From: Pseudomonas grandcourensis | GTDB taxonomy: Bacteria; Pseudomonadota; Gammaproteobacteria; Pseudomonadales; Pseudomonadaceae | Direction of reading: 5' to 3' | NCBI RefSeq assembly: GCF_039909015.1 | Contig: NZ_CP150919.1 | Coordinates: forward strand, 96,001-160,000 | DNA length: 64,000 nt | Shown here: positions 7,918 through 17,479 of the stretch, one piece after another | Numbering within the stretch: position 1 is the stretch's first letter | Layout of the letters: every line of letters begins with the position of its first letter | Notes under the pieces: model-generated | The model's database searches: none | Seen by the model: the letters and a program-made list of their open reading frames with translations, nothing else | Told to the model about the DNA's origin: nothing | Translations under genes and position numbers: made by a program

Positions 7918-9045
7918 ATGATGCGACATCCACATGTCTGGATGGGCCTCCTGTTGTGGTCGATTTTCAGTCAGGCGCAAGCGGCCTGGACTGTGAATAT
8001 GGCGCCTGGAGCGACTGAAATCAGTCACGCAGTATTCGACCTGCACATGATCATTTTCTGGATCTGTGTGGTGATCGGCATCATCGTATTTGGAGCCATG
8101 TTCTGGTCGATGATTCTCCACCGCCGCTCGACCGGGCAGGTGGCCGCCAAATTTCATGAAAGCACCACCGTCGAAATCCTATGGACCATCGTGCCCTTCC
8201 TGATCCTCGTGGCCATGGCGGTTCCCGCTACCGCGACCCTGATCAAGATGTACGACGCCAGCGAGCCGGAGATCGATATCCAGATCACCGGCTACCAGTG
8301 GAAGTGGCACTACAAATACCTGGGCCAGGACGTCGAGTTCTTCAGCAACCTGACCACCCCACAGGATCAGATCCACAACAAGGAAACCAAGGGCGAGCAC
8401 TACCTGCTCGAAGTCGACAAGCCATTGGTGCTGCCGGTCGGTGCCAAAGTGCGCTTCCTTGTGACCTCCGCCGACGTGATCCACTCCTGGTGGGTGCCGG
8501 CATTCGCGGTCAAGCGCGATGCGATTCCCGGGTTCGTCAATGAAGCCTGGACCCGTGTCGACAAGCCCGGCATCTACCGTGGCCAGTGCGCCGAGTTGTG
8601 CGGCAAGGATCACGGCTTCATGCCGACCGTGGTCGAGGTCAAGGAAAAGGCCGATTACGAAAAATGGCTGGCCGATCGCAAGACCGAGGCCGCGCAGCTC
8701 AAAGAGCTGACCAGCAAGGAATGGACCCTCGACGAGCTCAAGGATCGCGGCGACAAGATCTATCACACCACCTGCGTGGCCTGTCACCAGGCCGAAGGCC
8801 AGGGCCTGCCGCCGATGTTCCCGGCGCTCAAGGGCTCGAAGATCGCCACCGGGCCCAAAGAGGCCCACCTGAGCATTGTCTTCCACGGCAAGCCTGGCAC
8901 CGCCATGGCCGCGTTCGGCAAACAACTCTCGGAAGTCGATATTGCAGCGGTCGTGACCTATGAACGTAACGCTTGGGGCAACAACAAGGGCGACATGGTC
9001 ACGCCTAAAGAAGTGCTGGAGCTGAAACAGGCGGAAAGCAAATGA
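7918..9045 (+). CDS. coxB: Cytochrome c oxidase subunit II with fused cytochrome c domain
   Basis: This 375-residue subunit of the aa3-type oxidase accepts electrons from cytochrome c. The order is a signal peptide (MMRHPHVWMGLLLWS...AQA), two transmembrane helices (about residues 40-105), and a periplasmic cupredoxin domain with the CuA ligands Cys224 and Cys228 (CAELCGKDH). A C-terminal cytochrome c domain has CVACH at 286-290, so it is of the caa3-like subtype. AAGGGGA lies eight bases before the start. The first gene of the cox operon, it corresponds to PA0105. Confidence 0.96.
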   Translation: MMRHPHVWMGLLLWSIFSQAQAAWTVNMAPGATEISHAVFDLHMIIFWICVVIGIIVFGAMFWSMILHRRSTGQVAAKFHESTTVEILWTIVPFLILVAMAVPATATLIKMYDASEPEIDIQITGYQWKWHYKYLGQDVEFFSNLTTPQDQIHNKETKGEHYLLEVDKPLVLPVGAKVRFLVTSADVIHSWWVPAFAVKRDAIPGFVNEAWTRVDKPGIYRGQCAELCGKDHGFMPTVVEVKEKADYEKWLADRKTEAAQLKELTSKEWTLDELKDRGDKIYHTTCVACHQAEGQGLPPMFPALKGSKIATGPKEAHLSIVFHGKPGTAMAAFGKQLSEVDIAAVVTYERNAWGNNKGDMVTPKEVLELKQAESK

Positions 9046-9127
9046 CCCGGTCTATTGCGCACGTAAGGAACCGGTCGGGGCTACGCACCCCGGCCTGCCC
9101 AGCCCATCTGTTTGCAGGAGACAGGAC

Positions 9128-10720
9128 ATGACTGCTGTAATCGATGAACATGTTCATACCGCCACCGACCACGCCCACGGCCCCGCCAAAGGCCTGATGC
9201 GCTGGGTGCTGACCACCAACCACAAGGACATCGGTACGCTGTACCTGTGGTTTGCATTCTGCATGTTCCTGCTTGGCGGTTCGTTCGCGATGGTGATTCG
9301 CGCCGAGCTGTTCCAGCCGGGGCTGCAGATCGTCCAGCCGGAATTCTTCAACCAGATGACCACCATGCACGGTCTGGTGATGGTCTTCGGTGCGGTGATG
9401 CCGGCCTTCGTCGGCCTCGCCAACTGGATGATCCCGCTGATGATCGGCGCGCCGGACATGGCTCTGCCGCGCATGAACAACTTCAGCTTCTGGCTGTTGC
9501 CGGCGGCGTTCCTGCTGCTGGTGTCGACCCTGTTCACCCCCGGTGGCGGGCCGAACTTCGGCTGGACGTTCTACGCGCCGCTGTCGACGACCTACGCGCC
9601 GGAAAGCGTGACCTTCTTCATCTTCGCCATCCACTTGATGGGGATCAGTTCGATCATGGGTGCGATCAACGTGATCGCCACCATCCTCAACTTGCGCGCC
9701 CCCGGCATGACGCTGATGAAAATGCCGCTGTTCGTCTGGACCTGGCTGATCACCGCGTTCCTGCTGATCGCGGTGATGCCGGTACTGGCCGGTTGCGTGA
9801 CGATGATGCTGATGGACATCCATTTCGGCACCAGCTTCTTCAGTGCCGCCGGTGGCGGAGACCCGGTGCTGTTCCAGCATGTGTTCTGGTTCTTCGGTCA
9901 CCCCGAGGTGTACATCATGATCCTGCCGGCGTTCGGTGCCGTCAGCTCGATCATTCCGGCCTTTTCGCGCAAGCCATTGTTCGGCTACACCTCGATGGTC
10001 TACGCCACGGCGAGTATCGCGTTCCTGTCGTTCATCGTCTGGGCGCACCACATGTTCGTGGTCGGCATTCCGCTGGTGGGCGAGCTGTTCTTCATGTACG
10101 CCACGCTGCTGATTGCGGTGCCGACGGGTGTGAAGGTGTTCAACTGGGCCAGCACCATGTGGCAGGGCTCGCTGACGTTCGAGACGCCGATGCTGTTTGC
10201 CGTGGCGTTCGTGATCCTGTTCTCCATCGGCGGTTTCTCCGGGTTGATGCTGGCCATCGCCCCGGCGGACTTCCAGTACCAGGACACCTACTTCGTGGTC
10301 GCGCACTTCCATTACGTGTTGGTGCCGGGGGCGATCTTCGGGATCTTCGCCTCGGCCTACTACTGGATGCCGAAATGGACCGGCCACATGTACGACGAAA
10401 CCCTGGGCAAGCTGCACTTCTGGCTGTCGTTCATCGGCATGAACCTGGCCTTCTTCCCGATGCACTTCGTGGGACTGGCGGGCATGCCGCGGCGGATTCC
10501 GGACTACAACCTGCAGTTCGCCGACTTCAACATGGTGTCGTCGATCGGCGCATTCATGTTCGGCGCCACGCAGATCTTCTTCCTGTTCATCGTGATCAAG
10601 ACCATTCGCGGCGGCCCGCCGGCACCGGCCAAGCCGTGGGACGGGGCTGAAGGCCTGGAGTGGAGCATTCCGTCGCCGGCGCCGTATCACACCTTCACCA
10701 CGCCGCCGGAAGTGAAATGA
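9128..10720 (+). CDS. coxA: Cytochrome c oxidase subunit I
   Basis: This 530-residue, twelve-helix catalytic subunit holds heme a and the heme a3-CuB centre. It shows the heme-copper oxidase hallmarks WFFGHPEVYIMILP (CuB His and the cross-linked Tyr region), HHMFVVG and YFVVAHFHYVL. It lies 82 bases after coxB with GGAGACAGGAC before the ATG. It corresponds to PA0106. A pair of REP elements separates it from the next gene. Confidence 0.97.
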   Translation: MTAVIDEHVHTATDHAHGPAKGLMRWVLTTNHKDIGTLYLWFAFCMFLLGGSFAMVIRAELFQPGLQIVQPEFFNQMTTMHGLVMVFGAVMPAFVGLANWMIPLMIGAPDMALPRMNNFSFWLLPAAFLLLVSTLFTPGGGPNFGWTFYAPLSTTYAPESVTFFIFAIHLMGISSIMGAINVIATILNLRAPGMTLMKMPLFVWTWLITAFLLIAVMPVLAGCVTMMLMDIHFGTSFFSAAGGGDPVLFQHVFWFFGHPEVYIMILPAFGAVSSIIPAFSRKPLFGYTSMVYATASIAFLSFIVWAHHMFVVGIPLVGELFFMYATLLIAVPTGVKVFNWASTMWQGSLTFETPMLFAVAFVILFSIGGFSGLMLAIAPADFQYQDTYFVVAHFHYVLVPGAIFGIFASAYYWMPKWTGHMYDETLGKLHFWLSFIGMNLAFFPMHFVGLAGMPRRIPDYNLQFADFNMVSSIGAFMFGATQIFFLFIVIKTIRGGPPAPAKPWDGAEGLEWSIPSPAPYHTFTTPPEVK

Positions 10721-10732
10721 ACACCTGCCCTT

Positions 10733-10813
10733 CTGTGGGAGCGAGCCTGCTCGCGATAGGGCCAACTCGGTGTGTCAGACACACCGCTATCGCGAGCAAG
10801 CTCGCTCCCACAG
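10733..10813. repeat. Inverted REP pair (BIME-like) inside the cox operon
   Basis: Two REP units in opposite orientation (CTGTGGGAGCGAGC ... GCTCGCTCCCACAG) flank a short centre. Together they can fold into one long hairpin of about 35 bases per arm. The element is inside the operon, between coxA and ctaG, where it may stabilise the upstream mRNA or reduce downstream expression. Confidence 0.85.
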
Positions 10814-10837
10814 GGTTTGGTGTGGAGGTTCGAAGTC

Positions 10838-11389
10838 ATGGCTGACTCGATTTCGTTGAAGAAACTGGTCACGCGCCTGCTGACCGTGGTGGTGGCAATG
10901 TTTGTGTTCGGCTTTGCCCTGGTGCCGATCTACGACGTGATGTGCAAGGCCTTTGGCATTAATGGCAAGACCGGCGGGCAGTACGAGGGTGAGCAAACGG
11001 TCGACACCTCGCGGCAAGTGCGCGTGCAGTTTCTGTCGACCAACACCGCCGACATGCCCTGGGACTTCTATCCCAAGGGCGAGGAACTGGTGGCCCATCC
11101 GGGGGCGGTGAACGAGATGATCTTCATCGCTCACAACCCCACCGATAGGCCGATGAGTGCCCAGGCTGTGCCGAGCATTGCGCCGAGCACCGCGGCGGCG
11201 TACTTCCACAAGACCGAATGCTTCTGTTTTACCCAGCAAGTGCTGCAGCCCGGTCAGAGGATCGAGATGCCGGTACGTTTCATCGTTGACCGTGACATGC
11301 CCAAGGAAGTGAAGCACCTGACGCTGTCTTACACGCTGTTCGATATCACCGCCCGACATCCACCGGTAGCTGTAAACACTGGCGGCTGA
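10838..11389 (+). CDS. ctaG: Cytochrome c oxidase assembly protein CtaG/Cox11
   Basis: This 183-residue protein inserts copper into the CuB site of subunit I. It has one N-terminal membrane anchor (about residues 12-35) and a periplasmic beta domain containing the copper motif ECFCF. TGGAGG lies before the ATG at 10838. The upstream extension would be encoded within the REP element and is rejected. It lies between coxA and coxC, as is usual for Cox11 genes in Proteobacteria. Confidence 0.94.
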   Translation: MADSISLKKLVTRLLTVVVAMFVFGFALVPIYDVMCKAFGINGKTGGQYEGEQTVDTSRQVRVQFLSTNTADMPWDFYPKGEELVAHPGAVNEMIFIAHNPTDRPMSAQAVPSIAPSTAAAYFHKTECFCFTQQVLQPGQRIEMPVRFIVDRDMPKEVKHLTLSYTLFDITARHPPVAVNTGG

Positions 11390-11414
11390 GCGTGCCCGAT
11401 AAGGAGAACAATAA

Positions 11415-12302
11415 ATGGCAACTCATGAACATTATTACGTTCCCGCCCAGAGCAAATGGCCGATCATCGCCACGCTCGGCATGGTCACCACCGTGTACGG
11501 CCTGGCTACCTGGTTCAACGATCTGAAAGCGGCGCGTCCGGAATCCCACGGGCCTCTGATCTTTTTCGTCGGCGGGCTGATGGTGGCTTACATGCTGTTC
11601 GGCTGGTTCGGTACGGTGATCAAGGAAAGTCGCGGCGGCTTGTACAGCGCGCAGATGGATCGCTCGTTCCGCTGGGGCATGAGCTGGTTCATTTTCTCGG
11701 AGGTGATGTTCTTCATCGCCTTTTTTGGCGCGCTGTTTTATGTCCGTCACATCTCCGGCCCAGCACTTGGCGGTGAAGGCGCCAAAGGCATTGCGCACAT
11801 GTTGTGGCCGAACTTCCAGTTCACCTGGCCGCTGCTGAGCAACCCCGACTCGAAACTGTTTCCGCCGCCCAAGGAAGTCATCAGCCCCTGGGGTCTGCCG
11901 TTGCTCAACACCGTGTTGCTGGTGAGCTCCAGCGTGACCGTGACCATCGCCCACCATGCCTTGAAAAAGGGCCATCGCGGCGCACTGAAACTCTGGCTGG
12001 CGCTCACCGTATTGCTTGGTTGTGCGTTCCTCACCTTCCAGGCCGAAGAGTACATGCACGCCTACCATGAGCTGGGCCTGACCCTGGGCTCGGGCATCTA
12101 CGGCGCGACCTTCTTCATGCTCACCGGGTTCCACGGCGCCCACGTGACCATCGGCACCCTCATCCTGTTCGTGATGCTGGTGCGGATCATGCGCGGGCAC
12201 TTCGACAACGAGCACCAGTTCGGTTTCGAAGCGGCGAGTTGGTACTGGCACTTCGTGGATGTGGTGTGGATCGGGCTGTTTGTCTTCGTCTATGTGCTCT
12301 GA
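11415..12302 (+). CDS. coxC: Cytochrome c oxidase subunit III
   Basis: This 295-residue protein is the seven-helix subunit III. Recognisable features are FIFSEVMFFIAFFGALFY, the conserved glutamate-histidine segment TGFHGAHVTIG, and the C-terminal WYWHFVDVVWIGLF. AAGGAGAACAATAA precedes the start. It is the last structural subunit gene of the operon. Confidence 0.96.
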   Translation: MATHEHYYVPAQSKWPIIATLGMVTTVYGLATWFNDLKAARPESHGPLIFFVGGLMVAYMLFGWFGTVIKESRGGLYSAQMDRSFRWGMSWFIFSEVMFFIAFFGALFYVRHISGPALGGEGAKGIAHMLWPNFQFTWPLLSNPDSKLFPPPKEVISPWGLPLLNTVLLVSSSVTVTIAHHALKKGHRGALKLWLALTVLLGCAFLTFQAEEYMHAYHELGLTLGSGIYGATFFMLTGFHGAHVTIGTLILFVMLVRIMRGHFDNEHQFGFEAASWYWHFVDVVWIGLFVFVYVL

Positions 12303-12318
12303 GGCTGTGAGTTTTTAG

Positions 12319-12522
12319 TTACCAGGGGGCATGGGAAACCAACTGGCCGCTGAAAAAACCCCAGGTGATCAGACCCAGGGTAATGGCGGCCAGAGTGACA
12401 CGCACACTCAAGGCAATGACGAGGCGGTTTGAGCGGCTGTCGTCCTTGACCAGAAAAAACAGGCCGCTGAACAGGCTGACAACCGTGGCAATCAGCATCA
12501 GGACGATGGCTGCTTTGAGCAT
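12319..12522 (-). CDS. Twin transmembrane protein (DUF2909-like)
   Basis: This 67-residue protein has two hydrophobic helices (MLKAAIVLMLIATVVSLFSG and a second at about residues 35-57) with a charged loop (KDDSRSNR) between. It resembles the DUF2909 twin-helix proteins found with oxidase genes. It lies on the opposite strand, between coxC and SURF1. I start at the ATG at 12520-12522, because the longer frame adds a polar N-terminus overlapping the SURF1 start. Confidence 0.75.
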   Translation of the reverse strand: MLKAAIVLMLIATVVSLFSGLFFLVKDDSRSNRLVIALSVRVTLAAITLGLITWGFFSGQLVSHAPW

Positions 12523-12593
12523 GGTGAGACTCCGGGGGGATAAGCGATGCACTTGAGTATAGCTATCGCGATGACCGACTTTCTGGCGATGCC

Positions 12594-13334
12594 ATGAAGC
12601 GCTTTCGGCCGGGTATCGTGCCAACGCTGGTGGTGGCGCTGTTGCTGCCGCTACTGGTGTCCCTGGGGTTCTGGCAATTGAGCCGGGGCGCGGAGAAAAG
12701 CGCGCTGCTGCAAACCTACGCCGAGCGCCGGGCCGCTGAGCCGATGGCCAGCACCGAACTGCAACACACGACAGACCCAGCCTTTCGTCGGGTTCACCTG
12801 TACGGCCGGTTCGATGCCGAACACAGCCTGCTGCTGGATAACAGTCAACGCAACGGCAGGGTTGGCGTCGAGCTGTTGCAACCCTTTCACGATCAGGCCA
12901 GCGGGCTTTGGCTGTTGGTCAATCGCGGCTGGCTGCCTTGGCGGGAGCGCCGCACACCACCGCAATTCAAGACACCTGGCGAAGCAGTCAGCCTCAACGC
13001 GTGGGTCTACGTCTCCCCCGGGGCGCCGTTCCAATTGCACGCAGATCCCACAACGTTGACATGGCCCAAGCTGATTACGGCCGTTGAGCCAGACAAGCTC
13101 TGGACAGCACTGAATCGCGAAGGCTTTGCCTACGAACTACGTGCCGAAACCGGCCCCGTCACCTATCAGGCCGACTGGCCCGTAGTCGCCATGGGCCCGG
13201 AAAAACACATCGCTTATGCCGTGCAGTGGTTCGCCATGGCGATCGCCCTGTTCGGTCTTTATCTCTATCTCGGCTGGCACAACGCAAAGGAGAAACACCA
13301 TGGGAGCGGCCATGAATCCACCCAGCATGTCTGA
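12594..13334 (+). CDS. SURF1-family oxidase assembly protein
   Basis: This 246-residue inner-membrane protein has a helix at each end (about residues 8-28 and 208-228) and a periplasmic domain between. Family motifs are LGFWQLSRGAEK, LLDNSQRNGRVGVELLQPF and LLVNRGWLP. SURF1 proteins help insert heme a into subunit I. The 3' end overlaps the next gene by 35 bases. Confidence 0.92.
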   Translation: MKRFRPGIVPTLVVALLLPLLVSLGFWQLSRGAEKSALLQTYAERRAAEPMASTELQHTTDPAFRRVHLYGRFDAEHSLLLDNSQRNGRVGVELLQPFHDQASGLWLLVNRGWLPWRERRTPPQFKTPGEAVSLNAWVYVSPGAPFQLHADPTTLTWPKLITAVEPDKLWTALNREGFAYELRAETGPVTYQADWPVVAMGPEKHIAYAVQWFAMAIALFGLYLYLGWHNAKEKHHGSGHESTQHV

Positions 13335-13893
13335 GGCGAAACCTTCGGTGAACCGGCGCAAGGGCCGTATGCAACTGCTGCTGATCCTGCTCGGGGTGAT
13401 CGGTCCGATGATCCTCGCCACCGGCATGTACAAGCTGAATTTCTGGGTGCCCGAGGGCCGCAGTTATCACGGCGAACTGATCGGCAACGGTCAGACCCGC
13501 GCGGACATCGGCGTGCAGGCCCAGGAAGAGCGTTGGCAGCTACTGGTGACGGCGCCCAAGGATTGCGCAGTGGATTGCCAGCAACTGGTGTATCTGGCGC
13601 GGCAAATCCAGATCGGCCTTGGCCGCGATGCGTCCCGCGCCAGCCATGCATTGGCCGCCGCGCAGACGCTGAACAGCGATTACGAGACTAAACTTCAACG
13701 CGAGTACCCACAGTTGCAACGCTATTCACTGGACTTGCCTGCCCACACAAAAGGCGCCCAGAGCAATGACGCGCCGCACCTGTGGATCATCGACCCCCAC
13801 GGCAATCTGGTGCTGCGCTACGACCCGTCGGTGAAGGGCAAGGACCTGCTCAACGATCTGCGCCACCTGTTGAAACTGTCGAACATCGGATAA
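13300..13893 (+). CDS. Cox-locus single-helix membrane protein (PA0111-like)
   Basis: This 197-residue protein has one N-terminal membrane helix (about residues 24-46) and a periplasmic domain. I start at the ATG at 13300, which has AAGGAG seven bases upstream and overlaps the end of the SURF1 gene. Two cysteines (DCAVDCQQL) and a C-terminal segment like the SCO/thioredoxin end (LWIIDPHGNLVLRYD) suggest a relation to SCO-type proteins, but the CxxxC copper motif is not intact in the usual place. It probably assists oxidase assembly, which is inferred from context. Confidence 0.72.
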   Translation: MGAAMNPPSMSEAKPSVNRRKGRMQLLLILLGVIGPMILATGMYKLNFWVPEGRSYHGELIGNGQTRADIGVQAQEERWQLLVTAPKDCAVDCQQLVYLARQIQIGLGRDASRASHALAAAQTLNSDYETKLQREYPQLQRYSLDLPAHTKGAQSNDAPHLWIIDPHGNLVLRYDPSVKGKDLLNDLRHLLKLSNIG

Positions 13894-13903
13894 GGGCATC
13901 GTC

Positions 13904-14974
13904 ATGGCCAAACCTGGATTTCGCCTCGCGTTGTTTGCCACCTTGCTGGCACTGATTGTGGTGTTGCTCGGCGCCTACACCCGCCTGACCCACGCCGGCC
14001 TCGGCTGCCCGGACTGGCCGGGCTGCTATGGCTTCATCAGCGTGCCGAAAAGCGAAGCCCAACTGGCCCATGCCGAATTGCATTTCCCGGACGCTCCGGT
14101 CGAGGCCCACAAGGGCTGGAACGAGATGGTCCACCGCTACTTCGCCGGCACGCTGGGGTTGTTGATCGCGGTGTTGGCCGGTCGTTCGTGGGTTCATCGC
14201 CGCCATCCCGGGCAGCCGGTGAAGCTGCCGTTGTTTCTGTTGGCGGTGGTTTTTGGCCAGGCCGCGTTCGGCATGTGGACGGTAACGCTCAAGCTCTGGC
14301 CGCAGGTGGTCACCGGGCATTTGCTGGGCGGCTTCGCGACCTTGAGCCTGTTGTTTCTGCTGACCTTGCGCCTGTCCGGCGTACTCCCGGCGCTGACCGT
14401 GCCACGACGTTTGCAGCACTGGGCGACGGCGGGGCTGCTGCTGGTGATCGGACAAATCGCCCTCGGGGGCTGGGTCAGTTCCAATTACGCCGCGGTGGCC
14501 TGTATCGACTTCCCGACCTGCCACGGACAGTGGTTGCCAGCGGCGGACTTCGCCAACGGCTTTCACCTGACCCAGCACATCGGCCCGAACTACCTCGGCG
14601 GGCAACTGGACAGCGATGCCCGTACGGCGATTCACCTGACCCACCGCATCGGCGCCCTGCTGGTGACTCTGGTGCTGCTCGGTCTGGCCTGGCAACTGAA
14701 AGCGGTCGGCATGACGCGCCTGGCAGGCCTGGTGCTGATCGCCCTTGGCGCACAAATCACCCTGGGCATCAGCAACGTGCTGTTCCATCTACCGCTACCG
14801 GTAGCCGTTGCGCATAACGCGGGCGGGGCGGCGTTGTTGCTGACCATGGTGCTGGTCAATTACCACGCCCGAACCAGTCTGGTCCGGGTCAAGCAAGCGC
14901 GCTGGCACTTCAGCCCGCGTAAACATTCAGCCGGGCCCATAACAATAAAAGGAGAGATGCCATGGCGATTCTGA
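13904..14974 (+). CDS. ctaA: Heme A synthase (COX15/CtaA)
   Basis: This 356-residue membrane protein hydroxylates heme O to heme A. It has eight predicted helices and the family motifs [38 protein letters not shown] and [11 protein letters not shown], whose His residues bind heme. The Cys pairs (CPDWPGC, CIDFPTC) are on the periplasmic side. The last 13 bases overlap the start of cyoE. The C-terminal tail ([20 protein letters not shown]) reads over the cyoE ribosome binding site. Confidence 0.93.
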   Translation: MAKPGFRLALFATLLALIVVLLGAYTRLTHAGLGCPDWPGCYGFISVPKSEAQLAHAELHFPDAPVEAHKGWNEMVHRYFAGTLGLLIAVLAGRSWVHRRHPGQPVKLPLFLLAVVFGQAAFGMWTVTLKLWPQVVTGHLLGGFATLSLLFLLTLRLSGVLPALTVPRRLQHWATAGLLLVIGQIALGGWVSSNYAAVACIDFPTCHGQWLPAADFANGFHLTQHIGPNYLGGQLDSDARTAIHLTHRIGALLVTLVLLGLAWQLKAVGMTRLAGLVLIALGAQITLGISNVLFHLPLPVAVAHNAGGAALLLTMVLVNYHARTSLVRVKQARWHFSPRKHSAGPITIKGEMPWRF

Positions 14975-15861
14975 TCGGCGAACGTCCCAGTCAGGCGATC
15001 TGGCGTGACTACCTGGAACTGACCAAACCCAAGGTCGTGGTGCTGATGCTCATCACTTCACTGGTGGGGATGTTCCTCGCGACCCGCGCCGGGGTGCCGT
15101 GGACGGTGCTGATTTTCGGCAACCTGGGCATCGCCCTGTGTGCCGGTGGCGCAGCGGCGGTCAATCATGTGGTGGACCGGCGCATCGACGCGGTGATGGC
15201 GCGCACCCACAAACGGCCGCTCGCCGAAGGCCGGGTTTCGCCGACCGCCGCGCTGACGTTCGCGCTGGTATTGGCGGTCCTGGGGCAAGCCATGCTGCTG
15301 GCGTTCACCAACCCGCTGACCGCGTGGCTGACCCTCGCCTCGTTGCTCGGCTACGCGGTGGTCTACACCGGATTCCTCAAGCGCGCGACCCCACAGAACA
15401 TCGTCATCGGTGGTCTGGCCGGTGCCGCGCCGCCATTGCTCGGCTGGACCGCCGCCACCGGTCACGTCAGCGCCGAACCGCTGCTGCTGGTGCTGATCAT
15501 CTTCGCCTGGACCCCACCGCACTTCTGGGCGCTGGCGATCCATCGCAAGGAGGAATACGCCAAGGCTGACATCCCGATGCTGCCGGTCACCCACGGCGAG
15601 CACTACACCAAGACTCACATCCTGCTTTATACCTTCGCATTGCTTGCCGTCAGCCTGATGCCTTATGTGATCCACATGAGCGGCACGCTCTACCTGGTCT
15701 GCGCGCTCGGGTTGGGCGCGCGGTTTCTGCAATGGGCCGTGGTGCTGTACCGTGGCACTCGGCCGCACGCGGCGATCAACACGTTCAAGTACTCTATTTA
15801 CTACTTGTTCCTGCTGTTTATCGCCCTGCTCGTAGACCACTACCTACTGTTGAACCTATGA
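14962..15861 (+). CDS. cyoE: Protoheme IX farnesyltransferase (heme O synthase)
   Basis: This 299-residue UbiA-family prenyltransferase makes heme O, the substrate of CtaA just upstream. The prenyl-diphosphate motifs are [20 protein letters not shown] (first Asp-rich site) and a second loop [14 protein letters not shown]. Nine helices are likely. GGAGAG precedes the ATG. In cox loci this copy is often called ctaB, and a second cyoE may sit elsewhere with a bo3 oxidase. Confidence 0.94.
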   Translation: MAILIGERPSQAIWRDYLELTKPKVVVLMLITSLVGMFLATRAGVPWTVLIFGNLGIALCAGGAAAVNHVVDRRIDAVMARTHKRPLAEGRVSPTAALTFALVLAVLGQAMLLAFTNPLTAWLTLASLLGYAVVYTGFLKRATPQNIVIGGLAGAAPPLLGWTAATGHVSAEPLLLVLIIFAWTPPHFWALAIHRKEEYAKADIPMLPVTHGEHYTKTHILLYTFALLAVSLMPYVIHMSGTLYLVCALGLGARFLQWAVVLYRGTRPHAAINTFKYSIYYLFLLFIALLVDHYLLLNL

Positions 15862-16493
15862 CTCGAACCCAGAAAACCGTCTTCATTCTCGTCGCCCTGG
15901 TCGCATTGATCCTGGGCCTGACCGTCAACAAGATATTGTCCGGGAAAAACCAGGGCGATCCGACGGCGCTGATCGACGCCGGCATCATCTTGCTGCCGCA
16001 GAGCCGTAATCTGCCGGACGTGATGATGACCAATCAGGACGGCCAGCCAGTCGCGATCAATGAATTGAAAGGCAAGTGGAGCCTGCTGTTCTTCGGCTAC
16101 ACCTTCTGCCCGGACATCTGTCCGACCACCCTTGCCCAGCTACGGCAGATCAAGAGCGAGTTGCCGCCCGAGGCTGTGGATAAATTGCAAATCGTGCTGG
16201 TCAGCATCGACCCCAATCGCGATACGCCCAAGCAACTCAAGCAGTACCTGGGCTACTTCGACCCGCAGTTCATCGGCCTGACCCCGGCGTCGACCGATGA
16301 GCTGCAAACGATCGCCAACGCGGTGAGCATTCCATTCATTCCGGCGGACACCAGCAAGCCCAACTACACCGTTGACCACAGCGGTAACCTCGCGGTGATC
16401 GGGCCGGATGGCACTCAGCGCGGGTTTATTCGGGCGCCGTTGAACAATGTGAAATTGGTGGCGCAGTTACCGGTGATGCTCAAGCGCAACTGA
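15858..16493 (+). CDS. SCO1/SenC-family copper chaperone
   Basis: This 211-residue protein has an N-terminal membrane anchor ([18 protein letters not shown]) and a thioredoxin-like domain. It has the copper-binding CPDIC motif in [17 protein letters not shown] and the distal His in [13 protein letters not shown] proteins deliver copper to CuA of subunit II. The start overlaps the cyoE stop (ATGA). The longer frame starting at 15732 is only read-through of cyoE in another frame. Confidence 0.92.
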   Translation: MTRTQKTVFILVALVALILGLTVNKILSGKNQGDPTALIDAGIILLPQSRNLPDVMMTNQDGQPVAINELKGKWSLLFFGYTFCPDICPTTLAQLRQIKSELPPEAVDKLQIVLVSIDPNRDTPKQLKQYLGYFDPQFIGLTPASTDELQTIANAVSIPFIPADTSKPNYTVDHSGNLAVIGPDGTQRGFIRAPLNNVKLVAQLPVMLKRN

Positions 16494-16508
16494 AAACACC
16501 ACCGAGCC

Positions 16509-16586
16509 CTGTGGGAGCGAGCCTGCTCGCGAAGGTGTGTCAGCTGCATGGGTGTCGACTGACACTCCATCGCGAGCAGGGGGGGC
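16509..16586. repeat. Degenerate REP pair
   Basis: CTGTGGGAGCGAGCCTGCTCGCGA on one side and ATCGCGAGCAGGGGGGG on the other form an inverted REP pair. The right arm has decayed into a G run. It lies after the SCO gene. Confidence 0.75.
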
Positions 16587-16602
16587 CGTGATTCGGGCAC
16601 AA

Positions 16603-16632
16603 AAAAGGGGCGCATTCGAATGCGCCCCTTTT
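16603..16632. terminator. Bidirectional terminator between SCO gene and metQ
   Basis: AAAAGGGGCGCATT-CG-AATGCGCCCCTTTT is a perfect palindrome with fourteen-base arms. It can end transcription of the cox operon on the plus strand and of the met operon on the minus strand. Confidence 0.88.
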
Positions 16633-16648
16633 CGTTGCAGCAGTTCGA

Positions 16649-17419
16649 TCAGAACGCCGGCACTACCGCGCCTTTGTACTTCTCGAGAATGAAGGCCTTC
16701 ACTTCCGGGCTGTGCAGGGCTGCGACCAGTTTCTTCATCGCGTCGCTGTCCTTGTCGTCCGGGCGAGCCACCAGAATGTTCACGTATGGCGAGTCGCTGC
16801 CTTCGATGAACAGCGCGTCCTTGGCCGGATCGAGCTTGGCTTCCAGCGCGTAGTTGGTGTTGATCAGCGCCAGGTCGACCTGGGTCAGCACGCGCGGGAT
16901 GGTCGCGGCTTCCAGTTCGCGGATTTTCAGGTCCTTGGTGTTCTCGGTGATGTCCTTGACGGTCGACAGGATGTTGTTCGAATCCTTCAACTTGATCAGG
17001 CCGGCCTTGGCCATCAGCAACAGCGCACGGCCGCCGTTGGTGGCGTCGTTCGGGATGACTACGTTGGCACCGCCAGGCAGTTCGGCAATGGTCTTGTACT
17101 TGCTGGAGTAAGCGCCCAGGGGCTCCAGGTGCACGCCGGCCACGGAAACCAGGTGGGTGCCCTTGGCCTTGTTGAACTCATCCAGGTATGGCTGGTGCTG
17201 GAAGAAGTTGGCGTCCAGGCGTTTTTCCGCGACCTGCACGTTCGGCTGGATGTAGTCGGTGAATACCTTGACCTTCAGGTCCACGCCTTCTTTGGCCAAG
17301 GCCGGTTTCACGAATTCGAGGATCTCGGCGTGCGGAACCGGTGTGGCCGCGACGGTGAGGGTTTCAGCGTGGGCAGAGAATGCCGCAACGGCCGCGAAGG
17401 CCACGAGTAGTTTTTTCAT
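16649..17419 (-). CDS. metQ: Methionine ABC transporter substrate-binding protein
   Basis: This 256-residue periplasmic protein of the NlpA/MetQ family binds methionine for the MetNI importer. The signal peptide MKKLLVAFAAVAAFSAHA ends in an AHA site and has no lipobox cysteine, so it is predicted to be soluble rather than a lipoprotein, unlike E. coli MetQ. The mature part has the family features TVAATPVPHAEILEF and NYALEA. It is the last gene of metN-metI-metQ, 60 bases after metI. Confidence 0.92.
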   Translation of the reverse strand: MKKLLVAFAAVAAFSAHAETLTVAATPVPHAEILEFVKPALAKEGVDLKVKVFTDYIQPNVQVAEKRLDANFFQHQPYLDEFNKAKGTHLVSVAGVHLEPLGAYSSKYKTIAELPGGANVVIPNDATNGGRALLLMAKAGLIKLKDSNNILSTVKDITENTKDLKIRELEAATIPRVLTQVDLALINTNYALEAKLDPAKDALFIEGSDSPYVNILVARPDDKDSDAMKKLVAALHSPEVKAFILEKYKGAVVPAF

Positions 17420-17479
17420 TCAGCTAACTCCATGTGAGGTGCCCGTTTGGCACCTGCCAGCGAATGGCCGGCTCATGTC

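Noticed and set aside
9005..10765. 586-codon minus-strand frame over coxA
   Set aside because: Shadow frame of coxA, rich in His, Arg and Gln. The longest protein on the other strand is unmistakable subunit I.
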